64,000 nt of DNA, from NCBI GenBank assembly GCA_021769425.1, contig JAETSX010000001.1, forward strand, positions 1-64,000. Reading direction: 5' to 3'. The notes under the pieces are model-generated. The model saw only the letters and a program-made list of their open reading frames with translations, was not told the origin of the DNA and searched no databases. Both the position numbers and the translations under genes were made by a program. Source of the DNA: Eubacterium sp. GTDB taxonomy: Bacteria; Bacillota; Clostridia; Lachnospirales; Lachnospiraceae. Shown here piece by piece: positions 26,735 to 35,901 of this stretch (its first letter is position 1; every line of letters starts with the position of its first letter).

Positions 26735-27805
26735 ATGATGGATGAAAGGGAAAGAAGACGGAGAAGACGAAGAAGACGGAAGCGGCAGGTCTACAGAGCG
26801 CGCATCCTTGTGGGCGTCGCTGCACTGGCCATTGTACTGGCCGCCGGAATCGGAATCTCTTCCGCCGCAAAGAAATCCGCAGAACGAAAAGCGCAGAAAG
26901 AACAGGAATTAAAGCAGCAGGAATTGGCAGAGGAAGAAAAGAAAAAAGCCGAACAAGCCGAGAAAGAAGCAAAAGAAGCTGCTGAAAAAGCCGCCAAAGA
27001 AGAGGAAGAAAAAACATTTACGCTGGCAGATCTGGACAATCCGGATGGGTTTGACACACGGCCCACCGAACATGGAATCGCACTCCAGAACCAGCAGATT
27101 GATCTAAACGGACTGGATACCACCGGATTGGACTGGGGACAGGGCGGAGACAAGGATCAGTGGAACCGGCCGGCCGGATGTCTGCAGTATCAGGAAAAAT
27201 ACGGAAAATACAACGCCTATTTTATCAAGGACGAGCCGGAGAAAAAAGTGATTTACCTGACCATTGACGAGGGCTACGAATACGGCTGCTCTCCGCGGAT
27301 TTTAGATACTCTGAAAGAGAAAAAAGTGCCTGCCGTCTTTTTTGTGACCAAGCCTTTTGCCGAACAGAATCCGGATTTGGTAAAACGCATGATTGACGAA
27401 GGGCATGAGGTGGGCAATCACAGCGTAACCCATCCGGCCGCCGGGCTGTCCTCCCAGACAATTGAAGAGCAGACCAACGAAGTTACCGGCCTTCACAACT
27501 ACATCAAGGAACAGTTCGGCTATGAGATGCATCTCTTCCGCTATCCAGCCGGCAAGTTCAGTGAACAGTCTGTGGCTCTTTTGAACAACTTAAATTACAA
27601 AAGCGTTTTCTGGAGCTTTGCCTATCTGGACTATGACGTGGAGAACCAACCGGACCCGACAGAAAGCCTCCAGAAAACGATAGACTGCCTGCACCCGGGA
27701 GCTCTGTATCTGCTCCACGCAGAATCGGAAACCAATACCCAGATCCTGGGTGATTTTATCGACCAGGCCAGGGCTCAGGGATATGAGTTTAAGTTATTCC
27801 AGTAG
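26735..27805 (+). CDS. Polysaccharide deacetylase, PdaA-like (spore cortex)
   Basis: Probably deacetylates muramic acid in cortex peptidoglycan, the step before muramic delta-lactam formation. The N-terminus holds a run of nine arginines, one membrane helix (ILVGVAALAIVLAAGIGI) and a Lys/Glu/Ala coiled coil (about 50-100), which places the enzyme outside the membrane. The NodB domain follows: YLTIDEGYEYG (PdaA-type rather than the usual TFDDG), VPAVFFVTKPF, the metal ligands in HEVGNHSVTHP, FRYPAGKFS and LLHAESETN. It resembles B. subtilis PdaA more than other deacetylases. The start is uncertain between 26717, 26735 and 26738; AAGGG fits 26735. Confidence 0.85.
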   Translation: MMDERERRRRRRRRRKRQVYRARILVGVAALAIVLAAGIGISSAAKKSAERKAQKEQELKQQELAEEEKKKAEQAEKEAKEAAEKAAKEEEEKTFTLADLDNPDGFDTRPTEHGIALQNQQIDLNGLDTTGLDWGQGGDKDQWNRPAGCLQYQEKYGKYNAYFIKDEPEKKVIYLTIDEGYEYGCSPRILDTLKEKKVPAVFFVTKPFAEQNPDLVKRMIDEGHEVGNHSVTHPAAGLSSQTIEEQTNEVTGLHNYIKEQFGYEMHLFRYPAGKFSEQSVALLNNLNYKSVFWSFAYLDYDVENQPDPTESLQKTIDCLHPGALYLLHAESETNTQILGDFIDQARAQGYEFKLFQ

Positions 27806-27829
27806 GATGAAATATTTCGCACGGACAAA

Positions 27830-27880
27830 AATGCAGGATTGCCCTTTGGCGCGCAAACTGGGCAATCCTGCATTTGTTTT
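27830..27880. terminator. Bidirectional terminator between pdaA-like and prfC genes
   Basis: A perfect 15-bp stem AATGCAGGATTGCCC with its complement around a 15-base loop, TGTTTTTAATT on the plus side and A-rich sequence on the other, so it serves both convergent genes. Confidence 0.88.
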
Positions 27881-29481
27881 TAATTCCGGCCGAACTCCGA
27901 CAATATCAATCCTTCATTCCGATCCAAAGTCATGCCTACGCTCCAGGCATTTACAAATAAAAGCAGCGGATTTCCCTTCAGATCCTGGATCTTTTTCATA
28001 TCGGAGGTTCCCGTTAATTTCTCCATATCAATTTCTTTATTTTCAATCCACCGGATGTGCTCATAGGGCAGCTTCTCCAGGCGGATATCTACGTTATATT
28101 CATTTTCCAGACGATATTTCAGCACATCAAACTGCAGCTCTCCCACTACGCCTACAATGATTTCCTCCATTCCGGTATGATATTCCTGAAAAATCTGAAT
28201 GGCCCCTTCCTGGGCAATCTGGGTTATCCCTTTGACAAACTGCTTGCGCTTCATGGTATCCAACTGGCGCACCCTGGCAAAATGCTCCGGCGCAAAGGTG
28301 GGAATGCCTTCAAAGGCAAATTTCGTATTGGAATTGGTAATGGTGTCACCGATGGAAAAAATTCCCGGGTCAAACACGCCGATAATATCTCCGGCATAAG
28401 CCTCCTCAATGATTTTCCGCTCCTGCGCCATCATCTGCTGAGGCTGAGAAAGGCGCATTTTCTTCTCCCCCTGAACATGGGTCACTTCCATGCCCGCTTC
28501 AAATTTCCCGGAACAGATGCGCATAAAGGCTATCCGGTCCCGGTGGGCTTTATTCATATTCGCCTGAATCTTAAACACAAAAGCGGAAAAATCTTCAGAA
28601 AAAGGATCAATTTCCCCCAGGTCTGAATTCCTGGGAAGAGGCGTGGATGTCATTTGCAGAAAATGCTGCAAAAACGTCTCCACGCCGAAATTCGTCAGGG
28701 CTGAACCGAAAAACACCGGAGACAGTTCTCCCTTTGACACCAGATCCATATCAAATTCTGCGCTTGCGCCGTCCAGCAACTCAATTTCTTCTAACAACGC
28801 GGCCTTATAATCTTCTCCGATTTCCTCTGCCAGAGCCGGATCATCCACATCAATATCTTTTTCCACTCCTTCTTTGGTTCCCTTTAAGGTATCGGAAAAG
28901 GTCATAATTTTTTTCCGGCTGCGGTCGTATACGCCCTTGAAATTCTTCCCGGAACCAATGGGCCAATTGATAGGACAGGTGGCAATTCCCAGTTCTTTTT
29001 CAATCTCATCCAGCAAATCAAAGGTATCATTTGCATCCCGGTCCATCTTATTGATAAAGGTAAAAATCGGAATATGGCGCATGACACAGACTTTAAACAA
29101 TTTCCTGGTCTGGGCTTCCACCCCTTTGGAGCCGTCTATCACCATCACCGCGGAATCCGCCGCCATCAATGTACGGTAGGTATCTTCAGAAAAGTCCTGA
29201 TGCCCCGGCGTATCCAGAATATTGATGCAGTACCCATTATAATTAAACTGCAGAACAGAGGAGGTAACAGAAATTCCCCTCTCCTTTTCAATTTCCATCC
29301 AGTCTGACACGGCATGCCGGGCGGTTGCTTTCCCTTTGACGGAGCCGGCCAGATTGATGGCTCCGCCGTACAAAAGAAATTTCTCTGTCAAGGTGGTTTT
29401 TCCCGCATCCGGATGTGAAATAATGGCAAAAGTTCTGCGCTTTTCAATTTCTTTCCTTCTGTTTTTTTCTATCTCTGACAA
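27880..29481 (-). CDS. prfC: Peptide chain release factor 3
   Basis: GTPase that recycles release factors RF1 and RF2 from the ribosome. The 533-residue protein has a G domain with ISHPDAGKTT, the effector region ERGISVTSS, DTPGHQDFSEDTYRTL and NKMDRD, then domains II and III ending near EFGRN. Its start lies inside the 3' end of pepF (13-bp overlap), so the two are translationally linked. Confidence 0.97.
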   Translation of the reverse strand: MSEIEKNRRKEIEKRRTFAIISHPDAGKTTLTEKFLLYGGAINLAGSVKGKATARHAVSDWMEIEKERGISVTSSVLQFNYNGYCINILDTPGHQDFSEDTYRTLMAADSAVMVIDGSKGVEAQTRKLFKVCVMRHIPIFTFINKMDRDANDTFDLLDEIEKELGIATCPINWPIGSGKNFKGVYDRSRKKIMTFSDTLKGTKEGVEKDIDVDDPALAEEIGEDYKAALLEEIELLDGASAEFDMDLVSKGELSPVFFGSALTNFGVETFLQHFLQMTSTPLPRNSDLGEIDPFSEDFSAFVFKIQANMNKAHRDRIAFMRICSGKFEAGMEVTHVQGEKKMRLSQPQQMMAQERKIIEEAYAGDIIGVFDPGIFSIGDTITNSNTKFAFEGIPTFAPEHFARVRQLDTMKRKQFVKGITQIAQEGAIQIFQEYHTGMEEIIVGVVGELQFDVLKYRLENEYNVDIRLEKLPYEHIRWIENKEIDMEKLTGTSDMKKIQDLKGNPLLLFVNAWSVGMTLDRNEGLILSEFGRN

Positions 29482-31277
29482 GACAATTCCTCCATTTCTG
29501 AAATTAATTCTCCAAAGGTCTTCAAAGCCTCACGGATGGGTTCTTTCGTAGTCATATCTACGCCTGCATCCTTCAGCAGTTCAATGGGGGACTTGCTGCA
29601 TCCGCCCTGCAGAAACTTCAGATAACGGGCCACTGCAGGTTCCCCTTCTTCAAGAATTTTCTTACTTAAAGCCATGGAAGCCGCAAAACTGGTGGCGTAC
29701 TGATACACATAAAAATTATAATAAAAATGCGGAATTCTTGCCCATTCCACAGCAATTTCATCATCCGCAATGACATCCGGCCCATAATACTGTACATTCA
29801 GCTCATAATACAAATTTTTCAAAGCTTCTGCTGTCAGCGCTTTTCCCTCTTCCACCATCTGATGGGTCAGAAGCTCAAATTCTGCAAACATGGTCTGGCG
29901 GTACAGCGTGGTGCGGAACTGCTGCAGAAAATGATTGATCAGATATGCCTTTCTCTTCTTATCTTTGGTACGCTTCAGCAGATAATCCATCAGCAGAGCT
30001 TCATTGCAGGTAGACGCCACCTCTGCCACAAATATCTTATACTCACTGTCAAATACATTGTTATGCTTTGCCGAATAATAGGAGTGAAGAGCATGTCCCA
30101 TTTCATGGGCAAGAGTAAATTCAGAATCCAGATTATACTGATAATTCATCAGCACATAGGGATGCGCCGAATAACATCCGGCGGAATAGGCGCCGCTTCG
30201 TTTTCCCTCATTTTCATACTTATCAATCCAGCGGTTCTCAAATCCTTCTTTCAGCACACGGACATAATCTTCTCCCAGAACCATTAAAGCTTCCCCAATC
30301 TCTTCCTGTGCCTGCTGATAAGTGATTTCTGCTGTCTCTTCCGCCACTATGGGCACATATACGTCATACATATGAAGTTCTTCCAGCCCCATCAGCTTTT
30401 TGCGCAGGGACATGTACCGGTGCATATAATGCATATTCTCATGAACCGCCTCAATCAAATTATAATACACCTCTTTGGGCACATTGTTGGCGTCCACAGC
30501 CGCTTCCATGGAAGAAGGATAGTTTCTGGCCTTGGCATAAAAGAAATTGGCCTTTGCTTTTCCTTCATAGAGGGCGGCAAAGGTATTCTTGTACTGCTCA
30601 TACCGGGCATAATATGCCTGGAAGGTTTCCCGGCGCACATTTTTATCTCCGCTCTCTAACATCGGCACAAACCGGCCACTGCTGACTTTCACAATTTCAC
30701 CCTTTTCATCTCTGACCGAAGGGTTTTCAAAATCTGCGTCCGTAAGGAGACTGTAGGCTTTTTCCACAGCGGTTCCCATCTCCCTGGAAGAGGCCAAAAG
30801 CGCTTCCAGTTCCGGCGGCAGGGTATGCTCTTTCAGTCTGCGCAGATCTGAAATTGTCACTTTATAATTGCACAGTTCCTTTGTTTCTCTGTAAAACTGC
30901 TGCAGCTTCTCTTCTTCCAGCGACACAATCCAGGCATCCATCGGTGCGGTTACTGTGGCAAATTTATGATAAATTCCCATCATTTTTCCGCTTAATGCCT
31001 GATATTTGTCATTGCCGGTATCCACATCCGCGTTCCGCTCAGAATAACAGAGCGTCCGATCAAGCAGTGTTACAACCGTCTCCAGTTTCTGAAAATATTC
31101 CAAAAGATGCGCTCCGCGCTCCGTCAGATATTCTTTCGTAAAATTTTTTAGCTCTTCCACCATCTGCTCCAGCCTGCAGGCATCTTCTAAAAATAATTCA
31201 ACGGAATCATATAAATCTTCTATCGCCCAGGTATCTGCAACAGCCGTCTGGCTCCTTTTTAATAATTCTGCTGCCAT
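29469..31277 (-). CDS. pepF: Oligoendopeptidase F
   Basis: Cytoplasmic M3-family zinc metallopeptidase that cleaves short peptides. The 602-residue length is typical. The zinc site is TLAHEMGHALHSYYS (HExxH class), with the downstream glutamate in FVAEVASTCNEALL. The N-terminal part is helical, as in PepF. It is followed, with a 13-bp overlap, by prfC. Confidence 0.95.
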   Translation of the reverse strand: MAAELLKRSQTAVADTWAIEDLYDSVELFLEDACRLEQMVEELKNFTKEYLTERGAHLLEYFQKLETVVTLLDRTLCYSERNADVDTGNDKYQALSGKMMGIYHKFATVTAPMDAWIVSLEEEKLQQFYRETKELCNYKVTISDLRRLKEHTLPPELEALLASSREMGTAVEKAYSLLTDADFENPSVRDEKGEIVKVSSGRFVPMLESGDKNVRRETFQAYYARYEQYKNTFAALYEGKAKANFFYAKARNYPSSMEAAVDANNVPKEVYYNLIEAVHENMHYMHRYMSLRKKLMGLEELHMYDVYVPIVAEETAEITYQQAQEEIGEALMVLGEDYVRVLKEGFENRWIDKYENEGKRSGAYSAGCYSAHPYVLMNYQYNLDSEFTLAHEMGHALHSYYSAKHNNVFDSEYKIFVAEVASTCNEALLMDYLLKRTKDKKRKAYLINHFLQQFRTTLYRQTMFAEFELLTHQMVEEGKALTAEALKNLYYELNVQYYGPDVIADDEIAVEWARIPHFYYNFYVYQYATSFAASMALSKKILEEGEPAVARYLKFLQGGCSKSPIELLKDAGVDMTTKEPIREALKTFGELISEMEELSCQR

Positions 31278-31375
31278 TTTCTATATAACCTCCATATTTC
31301 ACATACCGGCACATTATAGCACAGCCGGCTTTTCTTGTCACGTTTTTACGCTTCGTTTATGGAATGAATTTCTGT

Positions 31376-32758
31376 TCACTCATTTTGGGGTGAAGCAGAA
31401 AGGTATGATGTCAATTTTTTCCGTATCGCAAGATAACAGATCAAATGCACCGCCGCTGTCAAAGTCCAGGACACCGGATAAGATATATAAAGGGTTCGCA
31501 GACTACGATGCTCCTGAAACACTGTAAAAATCCACAATATCCGAAACCCGCAGGCCCCCAGCAGAGACACTATCATAGGCATTACCGCATATCCCAGCCC
31601 CCGCAGCTGCCCTACCAGCACATCCATAATTCCGCACAGGCAATAGGTGGTGCAGATGACAGACAAACGCAGCATCCCCACCTCAATTACTTTAGGATCC
31701 GAAGAATAAATCCCCAGCAACTGATGTCCAAGCAGGTAGGCCGTCCATCCCATCACAAGCCCCACGCAGGTTACCATAGCAAGGCACTCCAACAGCACCT
31801 TTCCAATCCGTTTCCATTTCCCTGCCCCAAAATTCTGGCTGGTAAAACTGAGGGCTGTCTGATGACAGGCATTCATGGCCATATAAATAAATCCTTCAAT
31901 GTTGGAAGCTGCAGTATTTCCCGCCATTGCCACAGAGCCGAAGGAATTGACGGAGGATTGAATCAGCACATTGGACAAAGAAAAAACGGTGCCCTGAAGC
32001 CCTGCCGGCAGTCCAATCCGTATAATTTGAATCACCTTGTCTTTTTTCATTGCAAGCTTCTTCCATTCCACCCGGCAGCCGCCTTCCATTCCCATCATAC
32101 AGCGGAAAATCAACCCTGCGGATACCATCTGGGAAATCACTGTGGCCAGAGCCACTCCCGCCACTCCCATATGGAATCCGATCACAAAAACCAGATTCAG
32201 CACAATATTGATGATTCCTGCTGCAAACAGATAATACAGGGGCCTCTGGGTATCTCCCACCGCCCGTAAGATAGAGCTGCCGAAATTGTACAATAAAATC
32301 ACAGGCATTCCCGCAAAATAAATCCGGATATACAATACTGCCTGATTCAGCACATCTGCCGGCGTTCCCATAACCACAAGAATCTGAGGCGCCACAATCA
32401 TCCCAAAAATCATCAGTCCCAGGCCGCAGACCAGACTCAGCACAATGGCGCTGTGGACAGTTTCACTGATATCCTTTTCCTTCCCGGCGCCGTAAAACCT
32501 TGCCACCATTACATTGACCCCTACAGAAAATCCAATAAATAAATTGGTCAGAAGATTAATCAAAGATGCATTGGCGCCAACTGCGGCCAATGCCGTGCTT
32601 CCCGCAAATCTTCCCACTACCACCATATCTGCCGCATTGAATAATAGCTGCAGAATGCTGGAAATCATCAGTGGAATGGAAAACAACAGGATTTTGGGAA
32701 ATAACGCTCCGTTGCACATATCAATTTCGTAAGATTTTCTTCTCATTTTTGTTCGCAT
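31376..32758 (-). CDS. MATE family multidrug/cation exporter
   Basis: Twelve-helix Na+- or H+-driven exporter of 460 residues in two homologous halves. The opening (LFPKILLFSIPLMISSILQLLFNAADMVVVGRFAGSTALAAVG) and the GFSVGVNVMVARFYGAG block are typical of the NorM/DinF superfamily. The substrate is unknown. It has no partner regulator next to it and is separated from the lipoprotein gene by the palindromic array. Confidence 0.92.
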   Translation of the reverse strand: MRTKMRRKSYEIDMCNGALFPKILLFSIPLMISSILQLLFNAADMVVVGRFAGSTALAAVGANASLINLLTNLFIGFSVGVNVMVARFYGAGKEKDISETVHSAIVLSLVCGLGLMIFGMIVAPQILVVMGTPADVLNQAVLYIRIYFAGMPVILLYNFGSSILRAVGDTQRPLYYLFAAGIINIVLNLVFVIGFHMGVAGVALATVISQMVSAGLIFRCMMGMEGGCRVEWKKLAMKKDKVIQIIRIGLPAGLQGTVFSLSNVLIQSSVNSFGSVAMAGNTAASNIEGFIYMAMNACHQTALSFTSQNFGAGKWKRIGKVLLECLAMVTCVGLVMGWTAYLLGHQLLGIYSSDPKVIEVGMLRLSVICTTYCLCGIMDVLVGQLRGLGYAVMPMIVSLLGACGFRILWIFTVFQEHRSLRTLYISYPVSWTLTAAVHLICYLAIRKKLTSYLSASPQNE

Positions 32759-32843
32759 CCGTTCTTCTTAATCTTAATGATAAATATTACAGTTCTTGTC
32801 CATTTCCTTAATGTAACAATCCGCATCCGGCTTTACTTCACAG

Positions 32844-33071
32844 TAAACCCTCATTATGATAAGCCTGCCGTCCGGCGGGCCCATGGCCATCCATACCATG
32901 AAGCGTTAGCCTTCACAGTAAACCCTCATTATGATAAGCCTGCCGTCCGGCGGGCCCCATGGCCATCCATGCTATGAAGCGTTAGCCTTCACAGTAAACT
33001 CCCACCATGCTAAGCCTGTCGTGCGACGGGCCGCATGGCCATCCTACTATGGAAGCCAAGGGCTTTCATAG
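32844..33071. repeat. Tandem array of three ~76-bp palindromic (REP-like) units
   Basis: Units at 32844-32918, 32919-32994 and 32995-33071. Each holds TAAAC..., then GCCTGCCG-TC-CGGCGGGC (near-perfect hairpin), GGCCCATGGCC, ATCC and a TGAAG...CTTCA-type hairpin. Units 1 and 2 are almost identical; unit 3 has compensating changes (CTGTCG...CGACGG; a longer ATGGAAGCC...GGCTTTCAT stem). The compensated stems imply selection for folding. Unit 3 overlaps the 3' end of the next gene. One diverged copy is at 9071-9150. Confidence 0.85.
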
Positions 33072-34050
33072 TAAATTTTACAGTTCTCACATTCCCGGCC
33101 TTATCTGAAATCTTTAACACATAATTTCCGGCCTGTGAAACTACTTTGCCGCTCTTAATCCGCTTTCCGTTCAGAGTCGCTTTCTTCACGCCGGAAGTTT
33201 TGTCCTGAAACGTAATTTTCACTTTGCCGCTGTAGGTTTTTGCTTTAACATTTGTCCTGGGCTTCGTCTGGTCAATGGTAAACTTCACTGTTTTCGTACT
33301 GCCTGTCAGCATCTTTACCTTCACTTTGTATCTGCCGTCCTTAACAGCCGTGTATTCATTCTCAGGCTGGCTCTCGTTATTGACCTGGAAGCTTGTAATG
33401 ACGCCGCCGGAAGATGCCTTTACCGTCTTGATTTTCCTATAGCAGCCGTTGTCTTTCACGCCCTTTATGGTACATGTCCCGGTATTGGCGCATTTGGCCG
33501 TTCTGACTGCATAAATACGTTTTGTCCCTTTCATTGTATTCATCGGATAAAAAACGGTGCAGCCGTCTTCCTGCAAAATTCCGTTGGTTTGATACACCTG
33601 AAAAGGATATTTGACCTTCACTGTAATGTCTTTTGTATTCAAAAAATTCAGATCTTTCGGAAAATCCTCCCCGCCCAGAATCTCTTTTTGAATCTCTTCA
33701 AATCCCTGGATGTCCAGCACGGCCTGATCTCTGGTCAGCGCCACAAAAGAATCTTTGCTTTCCGCCCTGGTCATTTTCTGGGTAGACTGATAAACGTTGT
33801 GCACCGTGCCGTTCCTCTCTTCTGTTCCAAGATATGTACAGCCCGCTTCCTTCATCAATTGCTCATAAGTATAGCCCTCTCCCAGTTCTTTTGCAATTGC
33901 CGCTTCTTCCTGACTGGTGGTGTAATATTTTACATCCGCCTGTGACGACAGGTCAGGATTCACTGTGATTGTTTCCTCCATTCCGCAGCCGGCGCATCCT
34001 AAAACAACTGCCATTATAAAAACCATAAACCATCTCTTTTTCATTTTCAT
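33010..34050 (-). CDS. Lipoprotein with C-terminal Ig-like domain, tail replaced by repeat
   Basis: Surface lipoprotein of about 346 residues. An N-terminal signal with a lipobox (LGCAGC, residues 17-22) leads into a region of unknown fold (TVNPDLSSQADVKYYTTSQEE, ending near 200). The C-terminal 90 residues (FTIDQTKPRTNVKAKTYSGKVKITF ... AGNYVLKISDKAGN) are a bacterial Ig-like domain common in Firmicute surface proteins. ATG at 34050 has GGAG 7 bases upstream. The domain ends at VKFTM; the last residues (GFHSRMAMRPVARQA) are translated from repeat unit 3, so the original stop was probably displaced. The ligand is unknown. Confidence 0.82.
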   Translation of the reverse strand: MKMKKRWFMVFIMAVVLGCAGCGMEETITVNPDLSSQADVKYYTTSQEEAAIAKELGEGYTYEQLMKEAGCTYLGTEERNGTVHNVYQSTQKMTRAESKDSFVALTRDQAVLDIQGFEEIQKEILGGEDFPKDLNFLNTKDITVKVKYPFQVYQTNGILQEDGCTVFYPMNTMKGTKRIYAVRTAKCANTGTCTIKGVKDNGCYRKIKTVKASSGGVITSFQVNNESQPENEYTAVKDGRYKVKVKMLTGSTKTVKFTIDQTKPRTNVKAKTYSGKVKITFQDKTSGVKKATLNGKRIKSGKVVSQAGNYVLKISDKAGNVRTVKFTMKALGFHSRMAMRPVARQA

Positions 34051-34207
34051 CCTCTTTCTCCTTCTTTCCCATTGCATTTTACTGTTTCCAGCGAGGCGCG
34101 CTTTTCAGGCATCTCATTAAAGCCACTGGCCATTTCACAAAGTATACCACAGAGCAGCGCCAAGTTCAAGAATTGCAGCCTCCAGTCAGAAAACCCCTGA
34201 ACTAAGA

Positions 34208-34354
34208 GTTGCTGTTCACGCCTATAGCGCCCACAGTAACAGACCCGGCCTATTTAAAGTTGCCTTACAGCAAGAGGCTGGACTCTGGCTCCAATACGGT
34301 ATTGGCCTGCAACCGTGCAGCGCGGTGCACGGTCCAGGAGTGAACAGTGACAAC
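34208..34354. repeat. Diverged palindromic element with GTTG...CTGTTCAC ends
   Basis: GTTGCTGTTCAC at 34208-34219 faces GTGAACAGTGACAAC at 34340-34354. Inside are CCAATA-CGG-TATTGG and ACCGTGCA-N6-TGCACGGT hairpins. Its size (147 bp) and end motif match the 142-bp element at 50362-50503. The rest of the 34051-34440 gap, apart from the terminator, shows nothing recognisable. Confidence 0.55.
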
Positions 34355-34362
34355 TAAGATCA

Positions 34363-34398
34363 TTCAAAAACAGAGAGCCGTTTTCAGCTCCCTGTTTT
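34363..34398 (-). terminator. Terminator of the spoIIIA operon
   Basis: Minus strand AAAACAGGGAGC pairs with GCTCTCTGTTTT (one mismatch) across 8 bases, with the T-run continuing TTTTTGA. It lies 43 bp past the spoIIIAH stop. Confidence 0.75.
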
Positions 34399-34440
34399 CC
34401 CACTGCGCTGCCCCATTTTTGATATGCCCAAAATATAATT

Positions 34441-35235
34441 CTATTCCTGAGGCACATTTTCCTCCGGCGCACTTTCACTGCCTGCCGCGTCCGCTCCCTC
34501 TGCCGGCGCTTCACCGGAAGGCGTATCCCCATTTTCTCCTGCAGCGTTCTGAATGGGCGTAATAATAATGTTTTCTGCCTGCACGTTAGTTTTGCGTTTT
34601 ACAATATCCTCCACCTGGGCCCGCTTTGCATCCGTAACCTCTCCCATATTCAGAACCACGTCCGCATTGCCGTCTGTAATGCTTACCACCACATCCGTAA
34701 ATCCCTTTGCTTCCAACAGCATCTCAGCAGCGGCTTCCCGCTCTGCCACGTCTGTCATGGCGATCATGGCATTGATGGCGTCCTGCTTCTGTTCTTCCCC
34801 AATACTGGTATTGTTGATAATCTCCAGCAATGACGCTTTATTCTGGGAACGGACCTGCTCCCGGTTCAGTTTTACCTCTGACGCAAAATCCACGCTGTTT
34901 ACATTCGTGCTGGTCAGCACGGCTTCTCCTGGATTATCCACGCCGTCGCTTTGGCCGTTGGCCTTTGCAATCTCTTCCCCCGTTTTAATTCCAAGATCTG
35001 CATCCTGCGCCTCTGCGGCCGTTTCCTCACTGGCTTCTGTGTCTGTAAAAATATCCTCTGCGCTGTACATGTCTTCGTCGGATATTTCATATGTACTTTC
35101 ATTGGTGTCTGCACTGGCCTCCTTGGCCAGATCGCTGTCGCTCTGGCTTCCGGTATACTGCAGATAGCCTGCCACAGCAATCATAAGAGCCAGAGCCGTA
35201 ATAATAATCTGGTTCTTTTTAAATACTTTCTTCAA
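34441..35235 (-). CDS. spoIIIAH: Stage III sporulation protein AH
   Basis: Mother-cell half of the SpoIIIAH-SpoIIQ channel that links mother cell and forespore. The 264-residue protein has one N-terminal membrane helix (IIITALALMIAVAGYLQY), an acidic spacer (35-110) and a ring-building EscJ/PulG-like domain (about 120-230: LLEIINNTSIGEEQKQDAINAM ... AEMLLEAKGFTDVVVSITDG). The acidic Ala/Glu/Pro tail is extra. It is the last gene of the operon, with the terminator behind it. Confidence 0.95.
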   Translation of the reverse strand: MKKVFKKNQIIITALALMIAVAGYLQYTGSQSDSDLAKEASADTNESTYEISDEDMYSAEDIFTDTEASEETAAEAQDADLGIKTGEEIAKANGQSDGVDNPGEAVLTSTNVNSVDFASEVKLNREQVRSQNKASLLEIINNTSIGEEQKQDAINAMIAMTDVAEREAAAEMLLEAKGFTDVVVSITDGNADVVLNMGEVTDAKRAQVEDIVKRKTNVQAENIIITPIQNAAGENGDTPSGEAPAEGADAAGSESAPEENVPQE

Positions 35236-35251
35236 AACTGATACCCTCCTG

Positions 35252-35833
35252 TCAATTCATCTTAACTACCTTAATTTTATGTACTTCCACTGGAAATAAT
35301 GCCAAAACTGCATCGGAAATATTTTTTACTGTTTTCGCATTCTCACCTCCCTCTGCCACCACCAGCACGCCCTCTATCTGAGGTGTTGTTTCTTTTGCCA
35401 CAAAAGGCTGTCCATTCTCCGTTTCTTTGGAAAATACAGTTTCCTCCTGATACTGGCTTTCACGGGTATTCCGTTTCACGGTTCCGTCTTCCTCTGAGAC
35501 TTCCTGGCTGCTGCGGGTAATATCTTTATCTAAAATCCTCTCCCCATCATCTTTCAGCGTAATCATTACCTCCACCTTCCCCACCCCCTCCATTTCCCCT
35601 AAAATCTGTTCCAGCTTCCGCTCCAGCTCCCTTCCGTAACTGATTTTGTTTTCCGCACCCTGCTCTGTTTTTTCACTGCTTTCTTTTTCCGGCATATTCT
35701 GTTCCTTATTTTTGTCCGTATCAGCGGGCATTGCAATGATCAGCAGCAAAATGCCTGCCAGTCCCCCGATGAAAAGCTGATTTTTCGATATTCCCTTGAT
35801 TTTTTCCAGAGAAAACCATCCCTTTTTTTTCAT
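35252..35833 (-). CDS. spoIIIAG: Stage III sporulation protein AG
   Basis: Membrane-anchored ring protein of the SpoIIIA-SpoIIQ complex. It has one transmembrane helix (NQLFIGGLAGILLLIIAMP), a Lys/Glu-rich linker and the conserved block LEQILGEMEGVGKVEVMITLKD with the C-terminal EGVLVVAEGGENAKTVKNISDAVLALF. The start is uncertain: the track opens at 35881; I prefer ATG 35833 (MKKKGWFS) after GAGGGA, with 35845 also possible. It sits 16 bp before spoIIIAH. Confidence 0.93.
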   Translation of the reverse strand: MKKKGWFSLEKIKGISKNQLFIGGLAGILLLIIAMPADTDKNKEQNMPEKESSEKTEQGAENKISYGRELERKLEQILGEMEGVGKVEVMITLKDDGERILDKDITRSSQEVSEEDGTVKRNTRESQYQEETVFSKETENGQPFVAKETTPQIEGVLVVAEGGENAKTVKNISDAVLALFPVEVHKIKVVKMN

Positions 35834-35901
35834 GAATTCCCTCATTCCTTTCCAAATATAAACACGATAGGAAAATTGCACTGACCAAACGCATTTCCCC
35901 T

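Noticed and set aside
32777-32977. 66-residue plus-strand ORF with repeated PHYDKPAVRRA
   Set aside because: It is a translation of the tandem palindromic units, which happen to stay open; no ribosome site.
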